Positions 20,038 to 30,900 of a stretch of DNA of 64,000 nt are shown piece by piece. Under the pieces are notes generated by a model. That model ran no database searches, was not told the origin of the DNA, and worked only from the letters and a program-made list of their open reading frames with translations. The translations under genes were made by a program, and so were the position numbers. Source of the stretch: Anisodus tanguticus (lineage: Eukaryota > Streptophyta > Magnoliopsida > Solanales > Solanaceae); contig CM067539.1 of NCBI GenBank assembly GCA_034509755.1, positions 20,989,001 to 21,053,000 of the forward strand. Reading direction: 5' to 3'. Each line of letters starts with the position of its first letter. Position 1 is the stretch's first letter.

Positions 20038-23000
20038 TTGGGCCAGGCTTTCGGCACGTTGACTCCTCGGAAGCCCGATAATACGTGGTGTATGGATACG
20101 GGCGCTACGTCTCACCTTACCAACAATTCTGATAATCTTCCTCAAATGCGTAATTTAAATACTCCACAATCTATTCTGGTTGAAAACAGTCATCGCATTC
20201 CAATTCAGGGTTTTGGCCACACTCTTACCCCACCACTGCATCCCCACTTCTCCCTATATAATGTTCTCTATGCCCCACACATTATCAAGAACCTAATCTC
20301 TGTTAGAAAATTTGCCATAGATAATTCCATCTTAATTAATTTTGACCTGTTTGGGTTTTCTGTAATGGGCCTACGTACCGGGAAACTCCTTACACGATGC
20401 AATAGTGAGGGGAATCTCTATCCCTTCCTATCAATGTCCGCTACCAGTGTCACCCCTTCCACATCTCTAACTGCCCAAGTATCTCCTTCCACAGCTTTAG
20501 CAACAATCTCTCCGTCAACTTGGCACAATAGACTTGGACATCCCTGAGCTCATGTTTTTAATTTTCTTCGGGAACAATAATTTAATTTGTTGTTCTAGTG
20601 GGAAACCTGCCCAACAATGTTTTTCTTTCCCTTTAGGCAAACACGTTCGCCTCCCTTTTTAGTCTTCTTTAAGTGTTACGTTTTCTCCGTTTGATATTGT
20701 TCATGCAGATTTATGGACATCCCTTGTTATTAGTTCACTAGGTCATACATTTTATCTTGTGTTGTTAGATGACTTTTCTCACTTTATATGGATTTACCCT
20801 CTAAAGTTCAAGTCTGAAGTTTTTTCCAAGTTTTTTGAGTTCCGTAACTTTATCAAAACACAATTTAAAAAATCCATCAAATCATTCCAATGTGATAATG
20901 GTCGTGAGTTTAATAATTTCGCGTTTCATAATTTTTGCACCAATATAAAATGGCATAGTCTTCCGTTTCTCCTGTCCCCATACCTCACCCCAAAACGGAA
21001 AAGCCGAACGAATCCTCTGTACTATCAACATCATGGTTCGTACCATTCTTTTCCATGCCTCCCCCCATCATTCTAGGTCTATGCAGTCAAAATGGTAGAA
21101 TACATCCTTAATATTTTACCTACCAGTACTCTTCACAACAAAACCCCCACCAAAAATCTCTATCATCGGATCCCCTCCTATGATCACCTTAGAATTTTCG
21201 GTTGCTTGTGCTACCCAAATATTGCCTCCACTGCTCCTCATAAATTAGCACCTTGTACCAACCTGTGAGTCTTTGTGGGTTTTCGTTCTAATCATAGGGG
21301 CTATCTGTGTTATGACTTGTCTACTCGTCAAATTCACGTCTCTCGTCACGTTACGTTCAACGAGACCATATTCCCGTTTGCAAACATTCAAAAATTCTAA
21401 AACATGGATTATACCTTTCTAGACGAGTCTGACATCTCCCCCGTCATACTCACCGAACTCAGTCGTACTACCACCACTGACCGAGCACCTCTGTTTCTGC
21501 AAAATATCACTACCACCTCCGGTGCTACTGCCGGTCACTCTCGGTCACCGCCGATTACCATCGGCAATCGATCCCCTGTGTCACCGCTACCCACTATCGT
21601 ACCTCTAGTCACCCAAACCGGCCAGACCCAGTACCAAACCACCGGACCTTTAACTAGACCAGTAACCTAACCCAGACCACCCCACTTCAACACCCACACA
21701 CACTGCCCACAGTCCCACCGTCGCCGACCCCAACTGACCCATTGTCGCCGACTCGCCCTACCCTATCAGTTCTGACTGGATCCCCAACCCCACCCAACCC
21801 GTCATCATCACCCAACACCACAACCCACATTCCCTACCCCATCCACATCGCCCAACAACCAATACCGATAGTCACTGCCCCACAGATCCCGCACCCACCG
21901 CCTAACCCAGATCCGACACCCAACCACAATACCTAACCCACACACCATATGCGAACCCATACTCAACACGGGATTTTCAAACCCAAAGTCCAATTTAACC
22001 TATCCACACAAACCATATCTCCAATTCATAAAAACTCGAAATTAGCCAAACTTGACCCAAATTGGAATGCGGCCATGTATGAGGAATTTAATGCTTTAAC
22101 AAAATAGCACTTAGGATTTGGTTCCTAGACCGGATGGGGTGAATGTGATCCGATGCATGTGGGTTTTTCGTCACAAAATCAGAGACAGTGGTGACTTAGA
22201 GAGATATAATGCGAGACTTGAGGCTAATGGTACAAATCAGCAGTAGGGCATTGATTGTGGTGAGACGTTCAGTCCGGTTGTTAAACCGGCTACCATTCAC
22301 ACAGTTTTGAGTATTGCCATGGGTAAGCATTGGCCGATTCATCAGCTTGATATGAAAAATGTGTTTCTTCATGGGGATTTGAAAGAAATTGTTTACATGC
22401 ACCAACCGCCTGGTTTTGTCCATCCAACAACCCCTCAGTATATATGTCGTCTTCGTAAGTCACTTTATGGTTTGAAACAGGCTCCTAGAGCATGGTATGA
22501 TCGCTTTGCACAGTATATTATGTAGATTGGGTTTGTTTGCAGCAAGTATGATAATTCTCTATTTATTTTTTATAGAGGTAGTAGCGTTGCCTATTTGTTG
22601 TTATAGGTGGATGACATTGCGCTTACTGCCTCCTCTGATTTGTTGAAAAATGAGATCATTGCACTGTTTAAAACCGAATTTGCTATGACAGACTTGGGAA
22701 AATTGAGTTATTTTTTAGGGATATGAGTGACTAGATCTGCAGACTCTATGTTTTCGTGTCAGTGCAAGTATACAGAGGAGATAGTATAAAGGGTTAAAAT
22801 GGCGAACTGCAAGATAATGTCTACTCCGATTGACTCTAAATCAAAGCTTAGTGCAATTGATGGTAATCCAGTGGCGGATCCCACCCTTTACAAGAGTCTT
22901 GCAGGTGCGCTACAATATCTTACTTTCACCAGGCCTGATATTGCTTAAGCTGTTCAGCAGGTGTGCTTATTCATGCATGGGATGCCCCCATAGAGTCTCA

Positions 23001-23577
23001 TTTTACTGCCATTAAGCGTATCATTCAATACGTTAAGGGTGCACTTGATTATGGATTGCATCTATACCCCTCAGCACCGACCAGGTTGTTATCATATACA
23101 AATGCTGATTGGGCAGGCTGTCCGGACACGCGACGCTCCACCTCCGGCTACTGTGTGTTCTTAGGAGATAATCTCATTTCTTGGTCTACCAAGAGGCAAG
23201 CCACATTATTCCGTTCGAGTGCAGAAGCAGAGTATAGAGACGTTGCAAATGTTGTTGCTGAGATCTGTTGACTCCGAAACCTTCTTTTGGAGCTTCAGTG
23301 GCCCTTGCGTAAGGCGTTTTTGGTATACTGTGATAACATATCCGCTGTATATTTATCTCATAATCCGGTTCAGCATCAGCGAACCAAACACATTGAGATG
23401 GATATACACTTTGTTCGTGAGAAGGTTGTTATCGGTCATGTTAAGGTGTTGCATGTGCATTCTTCGTATCAGTATGTGGATATCTTCACGAAAGGATTTT
23501 CTAGACAGTTATTCCTCAATTTCAGATCCAGCCTCAGTGTCGGGCCTCCTCCCGCTCCTATTGAGGAGGTGTATTAG
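20038..23577 (+). pseudogene. pol of element C: protease to RNase H
   Basis: Protease site WCMDTGATSHLTNN (about 20087-20130) and the downstream LYNVLYAPHIIKNLISVRKF block mark the Ale/Retrofit lineage. Integrase (about 20695-21400) is broken by stops but keeps LLDDFSHFIWIYPL and CDNGREFNN. A proline/threonine-rich linker follows (21404-21990). RT pieces (about 22060-22790) include QLDMKNVFLHGDL and SLYGLKQAPRAWYDRF; the catalytic region reads VDDIAL after an in-frame stop. RNase H (22963-23577) has YTNADWAGCPDTRRSTSGYC and SSAEAEYR, with one stop before the tail. Many stops show an old, inactive copy. Confidence 0.85.
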
Positions 23578-23737
23578 CGTATATTATTAAATACACTTCA
23601 TATATTTTGTAATATTTAGTGTTGTATAATTATGGTAGAAATATGATCCCTATTGGATTAGGATTCCACAATGTACACACTATATATATTCGTATTAATG
23701 AGAAAGACTCTCCAAGAGAGATTAATACAATTCTACA
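23570..23737 (+). repeat. 3' LTR of element C
   Basis: 168-bp LTR starting TGTATTAG right after TTGAGGAGG and ending TTCTACA. A CAATT target repeat follows. Confidence 0.88.
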
Positions 23738-23742
23738 CAATT

Positions 23743-24140
23743 AACAAATACTCCCACTGACTGCTAGATAGATCATAGATACGTTAAACAAAGAAATGCC
23801 ATGATTTATAGATCAAAACCTAACATAAAAGAAGCTCAACGGTATATTTATGCTAAGATATCAATTAGTGTTATTTTTATTAAACGAGTTTATCATAATT
23901 ATATTTAAGTGATTTAATTAAATATTTATACGGTCAGCAAATAGAATTTAAATTCTTTTTGAATAGTTTGAGTTCTTACATTGCTTAGCTAATCTTGATC
24001 GAATTTATTTTAGCCCAATTAATGTTTGGACATAATTGACAAACCAACAACTATTGTACTTGGGAATTTTCATCCTCTCAATAAATGATTTTGATGGAAT
24101 GGTTTCTCTTAACCTATTTGAAAAGGAATTTTATAGTGCA
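23743..24140. other. Unassigned AT-rich spacer
   Basis: Lies between element C and the split LINE/SINE tail. I see no gene or repeat structure. Confidence 0.5.
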
Positions 24141-25462
24141 ATAATAACATACCCGATATAATCCCACTAGGTAGGATCTGAAAAGGGTAGAGTGTATGCA
24201 GATTTTGTTGGAAATTTGCCTTTGGCGGGGAGGTGCGTCCACCCATATTTAATGAATTAAACACTAGTGTTCCGCATGTTGGAGGCTTTGTCTCTTCTCA
24301 CATGCATAATCTACTAAGTGAGTAGATGACCGTAGGGCCAAGAATCGTCAAATTTCGTTGAGAAATGAAAGAGATATTGGTCCACGAAGTAAGGTGTTTG
24401 AGGCATGAAAATATGGTGTGGGACAAATCTACCACATCGGTGGGAAAAGGAAGAATTGCTCTCTTTATATGTCTCTAAAGTGGTAAAGGTTTTGGGACCC
24501 CAAGGGGTATCCCATGTGTTTAAAGGAGGGAGGACCTAGATGTGCTTGGGTTCAAGGCTAAGCCCACATGCGCGCCGCCGGTCCGAGCTGCGGGAACTTT
24601 CTGATATTATCTTTTTGGACCCCAAATTGCTTAATATTTACAGTTTGGTCCCTAGAGTTTCTGAAAAGTTGATTTTGGGAGTGACGGAAGGCAGAAACTT
24701 TCTGCCTACCATTTGGACTGTTTTTTGGAGCATTAACCAGTCATTACTTGGCAGTTAACTACTCCATAAACAGCCCTCCTTCAATGACCACCATCAACCT
24801 CTTTAATGGCCATTAACATCCCTCTCTAATGTCATTAACAACCCTCACTAATGTCATTAATAGCCTTGTTTATGGCAGTTGAAGAGTCCCTCATCTATGC
24901 TATATATTGATGCCTTTTGGCTCAATTATGCAGCACATAAAAACAGAAAAATGCAGCACAAAACAGTGACGAAAAACAGTGTTGAAAAACAGTGAGGAAA
25001 GACACACATATACACAAGATATACACAACAGAGACACACTATATATACAGAGACAAAACAGAAGAGAAAGCATAAACTCTTCCTTCCTTTTCCATTTCTT
25101 CAACAAGTCGATTCGTATTTGTTTTCTTCGTCAGACTCAACCTATTTGTTTTGTAGCATTGAGATTAAAATGTTGTTTTATCTTTGGAGACGCTAACGTA
25201 AAAGAATATATACGGGGCAATCTTGTCTTAAGGACAGAGTGCAATCACTCGACTCAATGCACAACGTTGTAACCATTCAGATTTAGTTATTTCCTGATTT
25301 CAGGTTATCAAGATTCAAGACACAACAAGCTTGCGGCAGTTCTCAACATTGGCCTATTAGTTTATCCTTTCGAACACTTGTAATAGTTATTTACTTCATG
25401 TACTGCTTTATACAATAGTAACCAAAAGATCTTACCCCTAACTTTTGACGGATAGGGAGACA
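24141..25462 (-). mobile_element. TS-SINE/RTE tail fragment split by a solo LTR
   Basis: 24141-24205 reads on the minus strand as the shared TS-SINE/RTE 3' end (CTGCATACACTCTACCC, then a GGGTATGTTATT end). The upstream part of the same element resumes at 25428 (minus-strand CCGTCAAAAGTTAGGGG). The two halves join cleanly when the LTR at 24206-25427 and one target repeat are removed. Confidence 0.7.
24206..25427 (+). mobile_element. Solo LTR of the element B type
   Basis: A 1222-bp LTR starting TGTTGGAAATTTGCC, flanked by GATTT (24201-24205) and GATCT (25428-25432), one mismatch in five. It matches the 5' LTR of element B along its length, including the block CAATCTTGTCTTAAGG near 25217 and a TATATATTG promoter-like site at about 24900. 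No internal region is present, so it arose by LTR-LTR recombination. Confidence 0.85.
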
Positions 25463-25469
25463 AAATACA

Positions 25470-27900
25470 AATTTAAGTATAATTTTTTTTCTCTGTACTT
25501 GATGTCAAATATTGTCAAATTTCTTAACAACGATATCATCCTTAATCAATATAAGTATAACTCATTTAGAAAGAGAAAAAATAATGAATTCCTCATAAAA
25601 AAAAAGTATTCAACGCTTTTTTTTTAACTAATCCAACTCCACGATAAGGGTGTCACTAGTACGATTTGGCTGGCTATTTATGAAATTTATACCATATCAA
25701 TTTTTTAATTATTTTATTTGGTATAACTAAAATTAGACTTTACGAAACCATCCCATCATCTCGATTTCTCTTTCGTATTGGTACCATACAATTAATTTTC
25801 AGATTATTTTTAAGCATATTCCCGCCATCTTAATTTTGTTTCTTGAGAAAATTCATAAACTGCACTTTGCTTTATTTTACAGTTTAGAAAGGTAAAAATT
25901 GGTGTATTTTGCTGTAAATTTCAATTTAAAGGCAAGAAAGTATATATTTTAGAAAAAAGGACATAACGTGGGTTATATAGGTTAACGTTGCCGTTAGTTT
26001 ATTTTGGACATTTTTAATTCTTTTGATAAGAATATAACTTTAAATAGATCTTATGTTTTATGGTACACGTGATATTAATCTACGAGAACATTGAACATTA
26101 CTTGACACTAATGTACTGGATTCGATCTTTATCGAAAATGTTCCTTATGAAACTTATTTTTTTTTATTTCTATAGGAGAAATCATTTTTCATTAAAATTT
26201 ACCATTAGTAATATTTTCAAACACACTCTTACAAGTGACATTATTTTTCATGTTTCCAAATTACTAGTAAACACCAAAGGCTGAATATATCCACAATTCC
26301 TTTGATTTTTCATTAAATTTTATTTAGATATTTGAATTACGACATGTTTCAATTGAGCATCTGAACATATGATAAAATGTTTTTATTAGATATTTTCGAC
26401 TCAAAATTTTAAAAAGCTTTTGTACATTTTTCAAACACCTATTATGTAGATAGGTTAACCATATACAATATGTCACCTCATCTGATTTTATGCGTTATTG
26501 AGACTAATACATATAATTGAGGGAGATTACATATTTAAATTAAGGGTTTAACTTATCTTACGAGCGCTTGAGAACAAGCGCAAAAATTATTGTTTTTAAA
26601 AAAATTTGAATCGGAAGTACCTAATACGAATAGTTTATTGTGTTTAGGTGTTCAATCAAACTGACCAGTAATTCAAGTGTATAAACGAAATTTACTCAAA
26701 AATTTAAGAAGTTGTTCATGAATTTAACCTAAACCAAAATACATAACTTGCTCACATATCAGATAGTTCTTACAAAGTCACTTATCAATTTCTCCCATTC
26801 TTTTCGATTAAAAGACCAACGTTTATCATTTAACTAAGTAATGTGCATAATCAAAATCTTTTGGAGCAGAGATGCATGGTACAGATTGCAAATAAAAAAG
26901 AGAATCATAGACAGATGGGTTTTCCCCCCTTTCTATGGATCTTCTTCCCTTTTAATCAAGGTCTCTTTAACCAAACACACAGGTTCCAAATGGTTTGTTT
27001 TTATTTACAAATTGTATAACTTGCCGACATAGTTTTAATAGGCCAAATACAATACTCTTTTAATATTTAAATTATTTTCTTCCATTAATTAAGATGACAA
27101 GAGGTACCCCTTTAAAGTTTATCAATTTAAATCTAACTTTAACAATTGAAAAGTGTTTACAGTAAAATATTTCACACTCACCATAGAGTATACCAAAATT
27201 TATAGTGTTAGCTCGTGTGTGTCATCCTTTTTTGTAACGCTACAAATTCATATTTTAAAGAGATAATAATCAAAAATACATTTGAACTACGTATTATTTT
27301 TTTGTGAGTTTCACATTTTAATTATCAACGGTTTCCTTTTACTATATGAACTATCGGCATATTTTCTTTTTCCTACATGAACTATCACCATTTATATATT
27401 GAAATACACCTAGTTGAGTAGATGGCAGTGAGTTAGATAGAAAAAGAGAATAACTGATAGTTGACATAATAAGATTTGATATATATATTTTTAATATATA
27501 AATAATGATAATTCAGATAAAAAAAAATAACTGATAATTAAAATATAAAACTCAGAAAAAATAATAATTAAGTTGTTTTTTTACCATTAACTGTATTTTA
27601 AAAGTCAGAATCTCTTAAAGATGAATATTTATGCAGCTTGAAAATAAGAATCGATTTCCGAAAACAAAATAGAAAAGAGAGAGAACATGAATACACCAAA
27701 AAGGAAATATTTTTAAAAATGCAAATCACCACAATGCCATGTGCTAATTTAAGTTAAGTTATGCAACCATGTTAAGGAATACCCCCAACCCCCTCTTCAA
27801 AACACCCCTCACGCGCTCCGCACTCTCCCAATACACACACACACACACTGTTTCTCCATAGTCCTCCTTTGCTTTCTCCGTGATCGTTTTCCGGCGAGAT
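25470..27900. other. AT-rich intergenic region upstream of RABH1B
   Basis: Very AT-rich sequence with short chance frames. I recognise no gene. The end (about 27780-27986) is the pyrimidine-rich leader of RABH1B. Confidence 0.5.
27833..27848 (+). repeat. (AC)8 microsatellite in the RABH1B leader
   Basis: A run of eight AC units about 140 bp before the start codon, next to CT-rich sequence that probably belongs to the 5' UTR. It could be length-polymorphic. Confidence 0.8.
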
Positions 27901-27986
27901 CTCTGATACTCTGTCGGAAAATCCTGATCGGATCCGCCATTCTTTTTTACTGGATTCAACTTTGTTATACCAGAAGATCCGATTAG

Positions 27987-30900
27987 ATGGCTCCGGTTTC
28001 GGCTCTTGCGAAGTATAAACTTGTCTTCTTAGGAGATCAATCCGTCGGCAAGACTAGTATTATCACGCGATTCATGTATGATAAATTCGATAACACCTAT
28101 CAGGTATACAGTTTTTTCTTAATTCATTGTTCATGTGATTCGTTAACCTTTTTATTCTGCGGATCTGTTTCTCAATAACATTTAATCGTCTTATGTTGTT
28201 AGCGGTATTTAGTTTGCTACACAAGGACTTAATAGTTATTTTTCAAGATCTCTATCTATAAAAGCAAATGTTGAAACTTAACAGCCAGCAACTGTTAGGT
28301 CACTGGTCGGCCGCGCCTTTTCTGGTTAAGGTCACTTGGTTTGAATCTCGCTAAATGTGATTTACATTTATAAAAGCAAATGTTGAAACTTAACAGCCAG
28401 CAACTGTTAGGTCACTGGTCGGCCGCGCCTTTTCTGGTTAAGGTCACTTGGTTTGAATCTCGCTAAATGTGATTTACATTTTCTAGAGACCTCATTAGTC
28501 ATTTTTCTATATAATAGAGGTTGTAGGGAATAGAACCAATGATCTCCTACATAAATGAAGTTCAACTAGACCAGTTAGTCAAGACTACGTTTTGGGACTA
28601 CAATAGTAATAACATATTGTCTCAACGTCAGTAGTAATAGGTTGTAATATTCTATTTGAATTGTGTTTTTTCATATGATGTTATAGTGAATTTTTTGTTT
28701 GTTACTGAATTAAATATTGACATCGCTTACAAAAAATTCTGAATGCATTCAATAATATATATTTCACTATGCATGTTGGTCATATTATTTGCTTAGACTA
28801 TGGTACATATTTTAAGTCATCTGAAAACTATAGATCAGTTTTCTGTTTACGTATTTTGATTGGAGTAGGTTTCTGTCTGGAAGCTGGTTGCCTTAATAGC
28901 TGATAAGTTTTGGGACTAAGGCGCAGTAGTTGTTGTTGTAATATGAAGTAATGACGTTTGTGTTATACAGTTGGTGGAAGTGTATGCTTTATCATTCAGC
29001 AGAGGGATAGAGAAAATGTGCATGGTTGTTGCTTCTTCCTGTATCTCCTCAGTCTCTAATAATCCAAAAAACTGTTTTGTCCTCCTCGTTGCACATTGCC
29101 GACAAGATAATCCATAGGACCTTCTGGGGGGTGTTTTGCATGTAAATGAGGTACATCAGATAATGCCCGAAAAATTAGCCCTCCATAGGGATTAGTCTCA
29201 CAAAGCTACACCTTAGAATGTTTTCTCTAATCAATCTCAAGGGACATTAAGCCTCGCCACTTATTTTTTCTTCCCTTCTCTCGACAAGCTATATATCTGG
29301 ACTTAATACTTTAAGTTCTGCCTAAGTTGATCCTGGAAGTTTATCATAATTTTTTATCCTTCTTTATTGTGGATAAAGTATTCGGTGTTTCCTTCTTTTA
29401 CTGTGTTTGAGTGTTTTGTTTGGTCTGACATAAGGTGCTTCTTCTTTCAAAGCTTCCTGGAAGTATATCACACAGTTCACACTCTTAGACCTTGGCAGTC
29501 AACAAATGACTTGCTTTATATTTTGCTGACTTTTAGACAATGATTAGAAAAACTTCAATTCCCATGCCTTGATGGAATAGGGTTCTTATGTGCCTTTTTT
29601 ATTGTGAAATTGCTTGTTATCTAGACTTTCTAGTCCTTGCTTTCCCTCTTCTAGTAAAGTATTTCCATTTGAACAAACAGCTCCCTCTTCTCCTTCAAAT
29701 TTTAGCCGTTCTACTTGTATTTATTTTCAAAGTAGGAGATACGTTTTTAAGCATCCTCATTTTATTTAATTTCTTGTTCAGGCTACAATTGGTATTGACT
29801 TCTTGTCGAAGACTATGTACCTGGAAGATCGTACAGTAAGGTTGCAGCTATGGTAAGATATACTTCTTGATGACACAACGCCTGCTCTTTGAGCTCTAAT
29901 GATCATAAACACTGTTTTAACATTCTTAATACGTTACATTTGTGCCATGTTGTTAAAGAGCAGCAGCATTAATCTATTCGAGGTAATACAACTAACAGTA
30001 CAATGTGATGCCTTGTGGTACCCTATTTATGAAAAATAATATGTAGCTATCCTTGATTATATCGGTGTTAACATATATCAGGATGGCAATTGGTCAGTTG
30101 AAATTTCTTCTAAAATAGATTTTTTAGTGAATGCCTTCAGATATTATTGCTCTTCCTTCAGTATTCTGTAGGACAAAAGGGGATAGAGAAAAAAAATCCT
30201 ATCTAGCTTTATAAGGCTAGGTTTTGTTTCTCCTCTATGCCTTCCAATTGGATTATGAATAATTATCGAACTTCTAGCCATATTATAAATTCCCTGGCCT
30301 GACAAAAATATTCTTCTCAAACCAGTTCATGGTAACACAATTTTCTTTGACCTGTTTTGACTAATTGGGAAAATATTTCACTGTTGCCAGGCTTCTTGTT
30401 TGGTTCAATTGAGGCTGGATTTAGCATTCATTTTACATTTACAAGTGCTCTAAAATTTGACTTTTCATGATACACTTTCAGGGATACTGCTGGTCAAGAG
30501 AGATTTAGGAGTCTCATACCCAGCTATATTAGGGACTCCTCTGTTGCTGTCATTGTGTATGATGTTGCAAGTATGTCACATTTCAAATTTGTGCAGTTTT
30601 TTTCCGATCATACTCGATTTACTTTTTATCCTTGCTTATGTCCGTACTTGGTTGGAAAATAATTTCTTCGACGTCATATCCCTTGCTAAAGTGACACTGT
30701 ACTTTTCTTGTTGGTTTCAGGCAGGCAGTCCTTCTTAAACACTTCAAAGTGGATTGAGGAGGTTCGAACTGAGAGGGGCAGTGACGTTATTATTGTCCTT
30801 GTTGGTAACAAAACTGATCTCGTTGAGAAAAGGTAGCTGTAACTTTTTCAATTCTCGTTTTCCTTTTTGGAGGGAGTGAGGGTGAGAGGCTTTCTTTGAG

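Larger units (their letters stand above)
19226..23737 (+). mobile_element. Element C: decayed Ale/Retrofit-like Copia retrotransposon
   Basis: Short LTRs (about 164 and 168 bp; 3' LTR begins TGTATTAG, both end TTCTACA) bracket a Copia coding region on the plus strand. A Met-tRNA type site TGGTATCAAAAGCC (19390-19403) follows the 5' LTR, and the purine tract TTGAGGAGG precedes the 3' LTR. Likely target repeat is CAAT (19221-19224 and 23738-23741); the 5' LTR end has lost its TG. It sits 177 bp upstream of the GOT1-like start codon. Confidence 0.88.
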
